From Glandiceps talaboti (lineage: Eukaryota; Hemichordata; Enteropneusta; Spengelidae): a stretch of 64,000 bases of DNA. This document shows positions 24,061 to 37,700 of the stretch, in pieces; positions within the stretch are counted from its first letter, which is position 1, and each line of letters opens with the position of its first letter. The notes under the pieces are model-generated. The model had not been told where the DNA came from. It did no database searches and was given only the letters and a program-made list of their open reading frames with translations. Made by a program: the position numbers and the translations under genes. Location of the stretch: NCBI RefSeq assembly GCF_964340395.1, contig NC_135567.1:14752306-14816305 (forward strand). The letters run 5' to 3'.

Positions 24061-25295
24061 AAGTATAGACACGTTCTTGAATTTTCATTTGATTTAATTT
24101 GATTTACAATACTATTGTAATATCTAATAGTATTGTAACAAATTGAGGGGGTGACTTCTACTGTTAATGTAACCCTCCTTCAATGTTACTCTCTCTCCCC
24201 CCTCTCTCTCTCTCTCCACTCTGTACTCGGGATCGACTTGGACTTTTAGGGAATTAGCTCAAACTACATACAATGTTCATGATTAACCTGGATCATTTAG
24301 AAGTGGTCACGAAGCAGATCTAAGCTCCTAGTCTTGGCCTAGCAGAAGGTGAATCCGAACTTTATTATTCCATTAAATTCTTATAAACATAAAATATACC
24401 ATACTCAACTGATTGGGTGATAAAGTAATCAGCACCATAAATAAATATGACGGAAGTATTGCCGTCGCCTTAATTCAATGCAAGTAATATTGACAAATAT
24501 GAAAACTAGCTAAACAATGTGATCACGTCATTGTTCTTCCAACTGTCTATAATCAGTCATTATTTGACAGTGTTGATCTTATAATAACTTAATGTTGTCA
24601 TCTCAGAAGAATACTATTCGCGAAATGCAAACATTTGTTCTAAGTATTTATTCATGACAGCTGAGAGTTCACGGTGACCTCGTAAAACATCAAAACTAAG
24701 CGAATATTAAAAAGTTGTATTCTGTCATCCGTAACACTATCATGAAATGACCCCAGGACCTAAAGTTTATAAACGTGCCATTATTTCTGAGAGTGGCATT
24801 ACTTTTAACACATTGTCCAATGAAAGATTCCAATATGCTAATTAATATGCTAATTATATGCTAATTAACATACTAAATAATCGATTTTGACACCTTCGCA
24901 AAACTGTTTGTTTAATAACAAAAAGTCTTCCTTCCTGTTTGTTGTCTAAAAATAGAATACTAATCTGAATATTTCTGGTTTCCAGTAAATTCATTGGATT
25001 AGCCCCGAGCCAGAGTTGTCACGTGACACAAATTTAGCATCTACTTTGCATACTTTTTCCAATAAACATAGCTCTCCTAACAGATATTGGTTACAATCGT
25101 AGACCACAAGCGACCGTGCTGTTAATCACTACCCTTGCACCACACGCCACTGTGCTGTTACTGACTTCAACGTCGCCCTCAGTGTCGAAAAGCACTCGCA
25201 CAGACTGACTACGTCCGAAGACGTCTGTCCATGTCCCAGCTCGTTCGGCAGTGCTGTTCTTACATGTATACATAAACAGACAACGGAAACTCGCC
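24061..25295. other. Intergenic stretch upstream of zinc-finger gene ZF-B
   Basis: AT-rich sequence containing a short (CT)n run near 24190 and repeated ATGCTAATTA at 24838-24870. The last 200 bp are more GC-rich and probably hold the promoter of the downstream gene. No exon was seen. Confidence 0.4.
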
Positions 25296-28200
25296 ATGAC
25301 TCGATCTAAACAAGTGCGAGCTACTCTGAACGAAACTGTTACGTTGGTTTTCGTAGAAGAATCGGCGAAATTAAAGTCGCTAGCAGCGCCAGGGTCATCA
25401 GCGTTGGTGAAAGCTTTGAGTTCCCAAGGTAAGCTATACAGTCCCGGGCTACAGACCTACGGCCTTGAAGTAATGTTTGCTCGAGATTTGTGTCGTCTTA
25501 CCTCCACACATATTACTACAGAAACCCAATTATGGCGTCAATACGCTTTGCGTTTTAAGACATCATTGTCTCAAATATAACATTATATTTGGAAACAAAT
25601 GTACACAAAATATTTGAATTCTTTAATTATGTAACCAACTGTTTAGGAATACTTGTCTGTTTACGGCGCGGAATGACTTCGATAACAACATCGCCGGCTT
25701 GTCTGATTATCGGAGTCAGTAAACAGGCTATTTGCTTAAACGGTCATATTTCGAAAGAAAAAATCCTGAGTTCGCACCAACAAGTGTAACGAATGATATT
25801 GAATGTGTTAACACCTAAAAAAATCAATGTCTGAGATAGTCCGGCTTGTATACACAGTCGGGACCAGATTCTAGCATTGCCCCTTCTCGTGTTTATTAGA
25901 ACGGAACAACGTCAGATTCCAGTCCTGACTTACTCCGTCTGCAAGCACGACTAGATATGTGTCACAAAATCGTGGTCTGAGACAAACATAAGCAAAATCC
26001 TCAGTGATGACACGTTCGTGAACTCGGACACCATGTCATGACAATCCAGCCGCACACGCCATCGAGAAAACCCGTCATTACTACGTACATAGTAGGAATT
26101 CCGTTCGTGGTGTCTCAAATCATTCTCCACCAATCATGCCATCTCTAGAACAGTGGTACTGATAGAGGGACTGTGCAGTGCTTCTAGTGTGATTCACAAG
26201 TTTGACCTCGCCTTATGTAATGAATACTTGATGTAACCATGGTGATATAAGGGAAGCCCCATATACCTCCATGATGTAATATACGTGTTGATAAGAAGGG
26301 TAAATACGGGGGTAAATATACTAAATGTATTAGCATGCATACATGGCATATATCGTACAGTACCCTGGGAAAGAAATAACACACATTCCAATGTAGCGGC
26401 CGAGCGAGTCAAATGACACCCTGAAGTATTTCTTTGACGCGATGCACAAGCCGTGCGATGACCATGGCCTCGAATGGCTATAATGATACTGCTTTGATGC
26501 GCATGCGTTCCAAATTCTTACAATGTAAATATGTTGTACTAGAGTGTAAAAAAATTGTGTGGTTCCGATTACATTCAATTTTAAAATAGGCGGGTACTAG
26601 GTAGATTTTTTATTTTATTTTTTTTTTCGTGTGAGAGTGTCTAGTTCAGGTTTTCCATTCTTTTCCAAATGGTCTCTGTGTTATTTATTTATTTCTATCA
26701 GATGTACAGACATTACAGATTCCGCACCCACTATTTCTTGCGAGACTGCACGATATTCGCGATTTTATTATCATTTTTCTCGAATATGTAAAATAAGTTT
26801 AGGGTCGGCGTGAAAAGCTAGGTGGGGGTCGGGTAACCGGAAGCAAACAACTTATCATCTTTATTATGTAAAATAGTGAAAAAGAAATGAAGAAAACTGT
26901 GCAGATTCTCAAATATTGTTCCTCCCGACCCCTATAGCTTGGGTTCAGACAGGATGCTGTTTTATATGTCGCCAAACATTTCTAGGGTTAAACAAATTGC
27001 TATCTTTTATTACAATAGCTGACATGTGTTTAAAAGACAATAGGTCGTTCAAGTTCTAGTGTCCTTTGTTTCATGTTCCATGACGCTCTTAATGATGCAT
27101 GACCTATTGTTATCTGCATTATTGTGGTAAGCTGAAGGGACACACTGATTTATTGTCCCGTACTCGGGCAATTTGTGTCAAAAATAATGTTTCATTTCTT
27201 CACTATATGTTTGACATGCAATACTCTACATCTGTCTTAAGAAATCGTAAAACTCGTATGTCAGATGGGCTGACGGACAGTGTCTTACAGTTTATATATG
27301 CGAAGGATCCACAGAGTTGTCAAATTCTTAGCATGTTGTTGATGCCATTTTGACATTACATTATTTTGTATGATTGTAATGTATCGTGTTTTCCTTTTTT
27401 TCTCATTGTTGGTTTCACTTCTTGTGAAGGCTTAATAAATGAATAAATAAATAAATTGTTATCTGAGGACGCTCATCTCGTATGCATGGTTTATTGTGAT
27501 TCATTAATAGTAACGATCAAAGTGTTGGAGATTCGAAATCCGAGCTGTAAGCATCTGTTTTACTTGACCCTGGTTTTATGAATAACATTATTGTGAGTCC
27601 AGACTTTAATTATTGCAATTCTTACCCCTTTTTTTTTTTACAGAATGTGAATGTCTGTGGAACAATCTAGGTGACAGAAATATAGTAAAGATCGTTGGAT
27701 ACTTCGGAAGATCAGTTTCAAATATTGTGTCAAGGATCAGAGAAAATAAGCTGTTAATTGAAGGTATGTATGTATGTATGTATGTATGTATGTATGTATG
27801 TATGTATGTATGTATGTATGTGTGTGAGTATGTTTACTTATTTCAACACACACATACACACATACATATATACATATATATGCATTTCTGTTTCTTTGTT
27901 TGTGTTGGGGATGTGGATGTGTGTATATAGTGAATGTGACAGCAACTTTGTATGAATAGGGATACTACGACGCCTACCACACACTCTCTTGTTGATAATG
28001 AAAGATAGTGGACTATAGGTGTAATTCACAGGTGTGTTCTAAATATCACGTGACATTTTCTTTACAGACAAAACGACAGTGTTGAACTACCTTTGTAGCA
28101 GAGGACTAGTCTGTACAGACCCAAACATTAGAGAGGACAGTACCCAATTTGATGTACACTGTGAACGTAGAGGACGCACTTCACAAAAGACTGAAGAATG

Positions 28201-30157
28201 TGGAACATCAGATACAGGGAGACAAGATAGCAGAGGTGAAGGTCGCACTGTTCAGGACAGTATACAAGTACCACATGAAATGTGTACATTTAGGGGGCAT
28301 CATGTACCATCAGAAGACCAAATGTTTTGCGATAATTCAGAAAGGGGTGCATTATTTAATAAAGATTATTGTGAGGGCGCTGTTTGTGGTAATTATGGTA
28401 ATGATGTCCAACACGAGACTGGTGTGGAGGAAAGTAGTGACATATCAACACAAGAGGAGGCGTTGGACTATTCGACACATGGACTCAGGGGGTTAGTTGC
28501 AAATGACAAGGATCTTAGTGATTGCGTGAGTGATCCTGTGTGTACTCTGCAAGTGAAACAGGAACCCGATGACAATAGTCGACATCTCCCGGAAGAAGAT
28601 GAGATGCAAGACTCATACTTAATTGCAGGGAATGCTAACAAAATCACGAATACATGTACAGGGCATGGTGATACAAAATTAGAAACTGGAGATGAGAATT
28701 GTAAGCTTTACGATTTTACAATCAAGCACATGCGGAGTAATGTTAGTATGTTTGATGATGTCAGAATGGAGATTAAAAACGAGAATTGTGAACATGGTGA
28801 TTCGGATCTGCCAACCACGAATGATTCCTGTAGTGGGAACTTTGAAGATTCTAAGACTGATTCATTAACACAATTGAAGGACAACAATAACCAATACAAT
28901 GATTGGTATAGCGATATAAGTATATCTGGTGATGAGGATTATGGTAGCAGTCATGATGTTTGTGAAAGAGGTACACTAGAAGATGACAGCATAGGATACA
29001 GTGTGACGTCATCAGATGCTGGTGATTCAAAACCCCAGAATGCAATTGATGATGGAGATTTCCTGACGAAAGATTCGAGGGAAGAATTAGAGGAACGTGA
29101 CTTTCTTTTTAGTGGTGGAGCTGAGGATTTTGTCCATGATAACACCTCATCTAAGGACATTGAAGAAAGTGATATTCTGGGTCAAGATGGTCAAAGGCGT
29201 AAACATTCTGAATCCGAGGATAAGATGAGGAAACCAAAGTCAAAGTCACTCAGGTCAGAAGTTTCGGAAGCTAAAATTAGGAAAGCGTCTCAGAAAAGAA
29301 AGATACTTGATCAAGGTGAGGGAAAGTTGGATAAGCGTAGTAATCATGCTGGCAACGTTTGTGAGAAGATGAAAAAGGATCCTGGCTCAGAGAACAAGAA
29401 AAGAGGCTCCAGTGTTAACCGAAGAAGACAGGAGAAAGAGAAGACACATATTAAAACTAAGCGTACCAGGGTTGTACACAAATGTGACGAATGTGATAAG
29501 GTTTTCAAAAATATCACAGGACTACGATACCATTTACATGCACATTCCGGTGAGAAACCATTTCGTTGTGAAAGTTGCGGGAAATCATTCAGGGCTAAAG
29601 ACAAGATGAGAAGACACTCCCCCTGTACTGATGGACAGGATTTCTATTGTGATCGTTGTGGGAAGCATTTCAAAAACAAATATTACATGATTGAACATAT
29701 ACGAATCCACACAGGAGAAAAACCATTCCAGTGTGAGAATTGTGGTGAGAAATTCTCTTCCAAGAGCGTCTATAGATACCATTTAAAAAAACACAACAAT
29801 GTGCGTCCATTTCAGTGTGATAAATGTCACAAACGATTCTTAACTCCAGGGAATCTACGAGATCACATGGTAACGCACGGGGAAGGGAGATACAAGTGTA
29901 CAACCTGTGGAAAATCTTTTAATAAACAAGTTCTTTTCAAGGAACACATGAATTCACACACAGGCCAAATTGAGGAACTACACTGTGTAATATGCAACAA
30001 AGATTTTATGTATAGTAAGACTCTCAAAAGGCACATGGAGATGCACACTCGATATAAACCCTTTGAATGCAAAATCTGTGGGGTCTGTTTGAATAGTAAA
30101 ACTGCATATTATCGTCATAGTAAAGTTCACCAAGGTGACGATAAAATTCAAAAGTGA
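25296..30157 (+). CDS. C2H2 zinc-finger protein, paralogous N-terminal domain (gene ZF-B)
   Basis: Exons 25296-25428, 27644-27763 and 28068-30157, all joined at phase 1, give 780 aa. The ATG at 25296 is the first in frame. Residues 1 to about 100 (MTRSKQVRATL..., ECECLWNNLGDRN..., DKTTVLNYLCSRG) occupy the same three exons as in gene ZF-A (7394-11892). A long acidic linker with VKQEPDD (a likely SUMO site) is followed by a strongly basic stretch (KRRQEKEKTHIKTKRTR-like, probable nuclear localisation). Eight C2H2 fingers fill about residues 554-775. The second ends HSPC instead of H-x3-H, so it is C2HC-like. It is presumably a nuclear regulator. The exon 2 donor runs directly into a (GTAT)n microsatellite. 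AATAAA at 30233-30238 may be the poly(A) signal. Confidence 0.85.
26610..26850 (+). repeat. Dispersed repeat family 6, copy 1
   Basis: It shares GAGTGTCTAGTTCA, ATGGTCTCTGTGTTATT, ACTATTTCTTGCGAGA, TTTAGGGTCGGC and GTCGGGTAACCGGA with the segment 33420-33690 in the same orientation. It lies in intron 1 of the downstream zinc-finger gene. Confidence 0.65.
27050..27462 (+). mobile_element. Possible 3' remnant of a non-LTR retroelement
   Basis: An 84-codon open frame (27099-27353) ending MLLMPF is followed by about 90 bp and a tail AATAAATGAATAAATAAATA. A short C-terminal frame plus an A-rich repeat tail is the usual look of a 5'-truncated LINE. No reverse-transcriptase motif is present, so the class is unproven. 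It lies inside intron 1 of zinc-finger gene ZF-B. Confidence 0.3.
27764..27822 (+). repeat. (GTAT)n microsatellite starting at a splice donor
   Basis: About 14 GTAT units begin exactly at the GT of the exon 2 donor of zinc-finger gene ZF-B. Confidence 0.95.
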
Positions 30158-30920
30158 TTGAATATTATGGTTTAAAATAAAAAAGAACCAATATCTTGAT
30201 AAATACAAACTGCACAGTAATGACATGTTTTGAATAAATTGTGAATGTACAAAAAGTTTTAAATGACGACAAAATTCAAAATTCAGTGAGTATTATGGGT
30301 TAGATTTCAAAAGAACCAATATCTTGATAAATACAAACTGCATACTAATGACATGGTGTGAATTAATTTTCAATGTACACACAGTCTTAAATGTTTGAAA
30401 TACCACTATGGAAGTCAATCTATCGGGGAACTGAGATGGGTAGAAACTAAAACAGTTTGTTGCAAGCTGTCATTAGATGTTGACGTAGTACCCTCAAAGT
30501 AGGGTGGCATCTCAGTGATTGCTAGTTTACCTCAAGTTGCTGTACATTCAACCTCATTCAGTGTTTACACTATCTTGATTAGGGTGACTGCATCCACATA
30601 AGCAAGTCATTACTATTATGCAGTTTTACTATTATGGAGTGCAGCACTCCATCTCATTCAGTGTTTACACTATCTTGATTACAGGGTGATTATATCCACA
30701 TAACCAAGACACTGTTCTTATGCACTCCAACTCATTCAGTGTTTACGCTATCTTGCTTAGGGTGACTGCATCCACATAAGCAAGGAAAGATGAAGACAGA
30801 ATTCATGTGTTGATATAGAGGAATAGATTGCAATAAGGACCGATATCTTGGCAAATGTAAACATGCATATTAATGACATGATTTGAATAAATTGTGAAAG
30901 TAATTTTTTTTTAAATACTA
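30158..30920. repeat. Local duplications downstream of ZF-B
   Basis: The segment with ACCAATATCTTGATAAATAC and TGACATG...TGAATAAATT occurs at about 30187 and 30317, and a diverged copy near 30840. A second unit, TTTACACTATCTTGATTAGG plus GTGACTGCATCCACATAAGC, occurs three times between 30560 and 30785. Related sequence is also at 5925-5970. Confidence 0.6.
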
Positions 30921-31732
30921 CGATGGAAATAGTTCTACCCACAAACTAGCAAGGTCACAAACCAAAACTGTTGTTGCAACATAACAATAAAAGCTATCAA
31001 TGGACTTTTGATGTAAGTGCGTTAACTTCAAGGTGTCACATGACTTTTAAAAATAAAGGGAACCTTTTGAAATGCCGATTTTGTTTCTGAATTTGTTTTT
31101 GTGAATATATTGTCAATAATACTTGTTGTAAATGACTCTCGGGCTAAAACATAGACAAGACACTGTTATCAATTACATTTCCCATTCTGTACCTGTCAGA
31201 CAGTAATATTGTTGCAAAATATTTAACATTTTATCACTATAAGAAAACATGAAAACTACGATATATTCTTGCATATATAACCTTATGGGGCAATCATCCA
31301 ATTTCAAGGTATCAGACACAACGTGATTACTGACACACATAAACTCTGTACACATTTTACAGGGAATTGATGGATTCCAATCAAGAACCTGATGTCCACG
31401 ACAGAAATTCAGGAAAAGGATTGCAGATATCAGAACTATAAAAATGGAAACAGATATGAGTTGAATTAAAACTGAAGACGATATCACACGATATCATAAT
31501 TGGTATTATCACAAACAAAGACTTCCTAGTCTGTTGTATTACATGTCACCATTTTGGTATGCTAATGAGGATTCCTTCCTTGTTTGTGATTGGTCCGAAT
31601 CCTGGTTGAGTTTATACAGTGTTTTCATTGGTTCTCTATAATTACATTGTGTCTGGTCTGTTCACATTCCATACAGTATTCTAACAAAGTATAACCCTTT
31701 CGTCATCACATTTATCCTTCACAGTGAATGAA

Positions 31733-34700
31733 TTATGATGCATCAAGATCAAGAACCCATTCATACGCCTCATTTTTCCCAGTAAATGACGTAATCGGTC
31801 CAAAACGTTGCTGTAGATATTTCAGCAGACCAACAGTGTAGTAACCATCCCTGTCATCACCAAAACCATACAGGAATCTATTCAAACCTTCATATGACTT
31901 GATTTCACCACCAGGATTAATAATATTACTCAAATAGACATCTCGAGATATCTGGAAAAAAAGACCATGTCACATTTGAACGGTAAATAACAAATACAAT
32001 ATATAAAGGTTTATTTGTCAAAGTAAAGATTTTAGATATTACTTTCTGTACCCTATCACAAATTTGATATCACAATCTTTACAACCCGGATATGGGCTTT
32101 GCGGATCGAAGCGTTGGAAGGGCGCGCCATTAGGAGTCCCATAAACTGTACCGCCGAGGTCCGTAAAGCCCATATCCGGAACGTGTAGGTTTTATCATAT
32201 ACCCCATGTAGTGGGCACGGAAAAATCATTTTAATGAAATTCACATAAATGATATTAAAACATTAATTTATGCACGGGTTGTCATTACTCGTCTATCAAC
32301 ACGTGGTGACAAAGAACCCTTAGGTCACTCGTTATTTCCTTGGCTGAAGGAAGACATATATTGGAGAATAACGTCTAATTGTTCCACGGTTCGATGCGTG
32401 AGGGCGTTCTACATTAAATGACATTGGCAGCGATACTAGGTATGTGATGGGATTTTTTAAATTAATGTTTACATATTATAGAACTAGGTTAAGGTTGACT
32501 AAAAAGTGATTTTTTATAGACGATGATAAAAATTAATGCAATAACTTACCAATAACGCCTTTTCAACAACCACATCATTCCCAGAGAATGTAACTTCCCA
32601 TACTGAGATCCAAGTAGCTATAAACACAAGAATTATTGGTTTTCCACTTCCGGAACCAAGGACAGTGACATTGACCGGGTAACCATAATTGACAGCCAAT
32701 ACGTGAACATCAAACATATTATTTATGCCTCGGCATGTGAATATATCTCCCGTCTTCGAATCAGCAGGTTTTGAGATGTCATCTGGAGCAGTATAGTGTC
32801 TTTCAATAACGCATTCTCCGACAGACGCTATAATTGGATAAGAATAACATCAGGTAAATCTTTCACAAGTCAGAAATTTCTCGATAATTTTTTCCCTGGT
32901 TACTCTTATTGGAATAATTAGGTTAAATAAACATCAATTTAATATCTTCTTTATTTTCCTCGTTTTATATATTAATACTTTAATATTTTGACACATTTAA
33001 TATAAATATTGCACATCAGCAGAATTTAGATGGAAACTGGAAGGGTATCATTGCTTCCGGTTGTGCAATGTATAAAAGACTATAATTTTATGATGAGTCA
33101 TGGGTTTTTGTTACCATAAATGAACCTGCACTGATGTAATCAAATGAAGGTTTATATTTTCTTTTGTCCATTCTCCCAAATTCATACTTGAATATTATTT
33201 ACATACCTTGATGAAACAAAGGGTTGACGTAAATATTCATCCACCATTGATCTTGGTTGGTCATTATTTAGCTTATATATGTAAAAATGTATACATGTAC
33301 TCTTTTAAAGAGGTATGTGGTATTTTTGTAGAGTCACCTAATTAACTGGGTGGGTAATTGTAATCTACAAAAGTAATGCCTAGCTTAGACGTAAACAAAT
33401 CTCTTTTTTTTTCCGTTTTTTAAGCGTAAGAGTGTCTAGTTCACATAGTTATGTTTTCCATTGTTTTCCATATGGTCTCTGTGTTATTGGTTTCTTCTCA
33501 TCAGATGCACAGCCATCACAGATTAGAAGAACAGTTTTATATTGTCTTTTTGAATTTACGTCAGTTTCCACATTCACTATTTCTTGCGAGAAATCACAAT
33601 TTTCGCGATTTTATAGCATACGTCAAAAAAGCCGTTTAGGGTCGGCAGTGAAAAACTGGGTGGAGTCGGGTAACCGGAGCCAAACTATTTTTTAGGTCTT
33701 ACTGGACTTACTGGAGTATTTTCAGGTAAATAAGGCTAAATATGCATATGAAATTAAAACAAGATTTTCCTGTATTATCGACTGAAAAAAAGGCGGAAGT
33801 GAATTGAATTTACTGATTATACTTACGTAGACATGAACATTTTGAATATTCAGGAAGTTCACATATACATTGACCATTGATACATTTTTGTCCAAGTTTA
33901 TATTCATAGGGACATTTTCCATTGGCATCACAGCTATCATGATAGGAAGTATTAGTGCAACTTACCGGTAGCTCTGCATCCAAACCTGTTAAAGACAGTA
34001 TTTTATAATTAATAATGTTATATTTGTAGTTATTTATCTACACAGGCATATTGTCGTTAATACCATGTTGCCCCTGACAACTTACATAGGTTTGAAATCA
34101 TAACACCTCGGATGGTTTAGAATGTACATGATGAAAACAATTGTCAGTCATTGAAACTCCAGTGTATAAAGGGCTAGTAAAGTAAAGTAAAGGCACTGGT
34201 AAATGGTGTTTGTCCTTAGCAGTAATGTTATTAATGCCCAGCCAGGATTACTTTTTATGAGCTCCACACATAATTAGCGCCCAGCAGGATGGGCCTGGAT
34301 GAACTATTCGTCTCCTGATATCCTTAAATACGTTCACTAGGTCGGTAAAACAAAGTATTAATACAATCATGTACCGCAACCAAGGGTTCTTATTAGTTAT
34401 GTTTACTTGTCAACACTGTATTTGATCCCTATTTCAGTTCAATATGGCATGTTTCGAGGAAATTAAACATTTTAGTTTGTACAATGAATGTCTAGACTAT
34501 GTTTGTCCCATACGGGTACATTTTAGTCTATTATTGCATGTACTCTGTTGTATTCGATCGCCATAAATCGAGTTATAGCACGGAGGGCAAACAAACTTTA
34601 TTAACTCGTCTCGTTGTATATCGTTCTTTACATACTGTGTTTACCATCACATTTTTACATTACATTGATCATAGTGGTGTGACGTACCGCTACAATTTTC

Positions 34701-37700
34701 ATCATAGTTTACATCATATATAAACGTTTGATGTCACACTTGTGAATATTCGTTTAGGGGGGGGGGGGTGACCTAAACGAACGATGTTCATTTGTTGAGT
34801 TTGTGTGGCATTGTACGATCGTCCCTAATAATGATTAGTTATGCCAAGTTTATTGTGAGAATTCCATTTTACCTGACAGTAAATACCAGTAAATCCACCC
34901 ACACAATGACAAGTTTATTTTGTATTTTGTATTTTACCTAATTCGCAGTAAATACCAGTATATCCATCCATACAACGACATACGAAGCCATTAATCATAT
35001 CTTGACATGTTCCTCCATTTTGACAAGGGGATGACAAACATTCATCAGAATCTGTTGAAAGGTTCGTATATGTATGAGTTGACTAAATTTAATAATGATT
35101 TGTTTGTGACTAAAATGTTAAGTGACATCTCAAATCTTGTAAAATAATTTACTATGGTAGAATCAAAATTATGATGTGAGCCATGGCGCCAAAGATAAAT
35201 GAATAAATAAAACTAGTTACATCAGAATAAAGGCAATAAGCTTATGTCGACAAAATCAAAATAATTTCTTACATGACTCTAATGTCGTGCATGGCTGCCA
35301 GTTACTGTACATTCACTCATACATATGAAACACAATTTCTACATCATACAGTAACTTTTGAGTAATTTCATCAAACGTTTGAAGCACGGAAATGTCAGTT
35401 CTACAAAACAAGAAAACGTAACCTTTACATATAGAAACAAAAATGTATTTAGTGATGTCAAATGACAGGTTATTTTTATTAATCTTATCTCTTCCATATT
35501 ATGGCAAGCAACACCAATATATATTTGAGGAAATCGAATTTCATTTGTAGATATTGAGATATACTGGCGTAAACTCGTTCATCTGTTACCCTGCTCTTAT
35601 TATGACGTCATTCATTATGACGTCATTCATTTACCTTCTTTATCACATACGCATTGAACTTGGGCTACGATATGTCCAACTGTACGCACTCCTTGTCGAC
35701 AACCAGGACAACAAACCGTTAAACCATTCAATGATGATAAACCCGAAAATTGACACTCTGAACACATTTCACCAACCCAGCATGCTTCCTGCCCAGGCTC
35801 TAGACAGATATTGAGATTAGTTAATATTCGATGAAATAATCTTTATAATAGAAATATAGTAGTGGTCTAAGATAAAGGGCATTGTGGGTAATCTGTGCAC
35901 ATGCAGAAATTTACACCATTTTTCTTTACCAATGAAATGTGACTTACTGTATTTTATTTGGTCCAAACTTCTTTGAATGCCTACAGCTTGCACTTTACGA
36001 AAGGAGACATTATTCATATTGTCGTTATCATAGAGCATACAAACTACAGTCCATATAGAACCTAAATCTAAAGTCGGCCATTTTGTGCCCTAGACAAGGC
36101 ACACTTGTTATTGATATTACAAATGTCATTTAATGCAGGTCAACCAGGTATTGATGATAGCTACCCTTGTTGTAGTAGTAACAGCAAAACTGAAAACCTT
36201 CTTGAGCAGTAAACGCCCATTTACCTGGCAAGGAATAACACTCTGTCTTCCCTAAACCTTTGATCATAATTATAGCAGAACCCCATGACATGCGAGTGCA
36301 AGTGTGGTCAGGGAATTTACAAGAGTGCTTGCAGTATTCTCTATGGCAGTACTTCACGAGCATAACCAGAAAACTCAGCAAGTACGAATGCAAATACCCG
36401 TGAGTACCCATGCTGACACCCATGCAGTTGTTTTTAATTGCTGTAGTATATGTTTATCTGAAATAACGAATGTCCGTAAAAATGACACTATATATGTGAT
36501 TACGTGATTTTCTTGTCATTTGCATGTAGGTATACAATATTAATCATGATAATACCACTAGTATGCGCGCACCATTGCAAGTAATCTCTGATACATATGT
36601 TATAGTACTTTGTCCCACTTACCTGCTTCACAGTTTCTTCCATTATATCCTTCTCGACATGAACACGTGTAGCCTCGTTCTCGTTCAACACACGTCCCAC
36701 CATAGTGACATGGCATAGAAAGACAGCCATCTGAAGGATATGACCTTTGACATGTGAGTTTTTAATAGTGAAGAATAAACGCCAATTACGTCAACATTTC
36801 CATTTATTTATTTTTTATTTTATCTTACCTAATTATTATCAAGAGTCAGACGATATAGTACTTAAAAGTGGCACAAGTTGAGAACAAAACGTAGTATCTG
36901 CCCCCCCCCTCCCCTCTACTGCTCCAGTTTGGGCTAACACTTGATCTAAGGGACCGGTCAGTTTCTTCAGCCTGGGGGGGGATGTGGTGGTTTTTTTAAT
37001 TGGGCCGACAAAAAGTCACTGACCCCCCCCCATCTGTAAAACCAAAAACAGGCTGACCCCCCATCACTTAATTCTAAAACATGATGACCCCCCCCCATAT
37101 ATATAATAGTCACATGTCAAGTATTTTTTGATCGTGAGTCAGTGTGGACTGCTTGACTGTCTTGCATCTACTTTATAAGATCCCGGGTTAGCACTATCAT
37201 AATTATAATTATTGACTACACAGGGTAAATATATTCCAAAAGGAGTTTAATAGCTTCTTGACAGTGAAAGGTATGGGAAAGCTTTGAGCAGGAAATATGT
37301 ATATCTCTTATGGGGGTGCTAGGGGTCTCCCCCTAGAAGCCCTGGAGGTTTTTTTCTCTGAAAAGTCAATTTTGAGACTATTCAGGCCCTTTCAAGCTTT
37401 ACAAGACAGCAACAACATGTAAAAAGAAACTATTCTTTTTAACTTACATAGGGTTGAAATATGTTCAGTTAAATGGCATCATTATATACATGTAGTAAAG
37501 GTCAGCACATCTACTGGTAGTATCATTCGTAGGGGAGATTGGAGTTTAAGGCAATTTTAGACTACCTTGGCAAACATTTCACATCTTTAAAAGACTATCA
37601 TCTCAAATTAGAATTGGTTGAAAATATTTAAGAAAAGTTTAATACCATTATGACAGTAAAAAGGTTGTTGGTACATCTGACTGTTGGTTGAATGCATGAG

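Noticed and set aside
31173-31487. 104-codon minus-strand frame with a hydrophobic start
   Set aside because: No family similarity or splice support; it lies beyond the stop of the secreted gene and could at most be 3' UTR.
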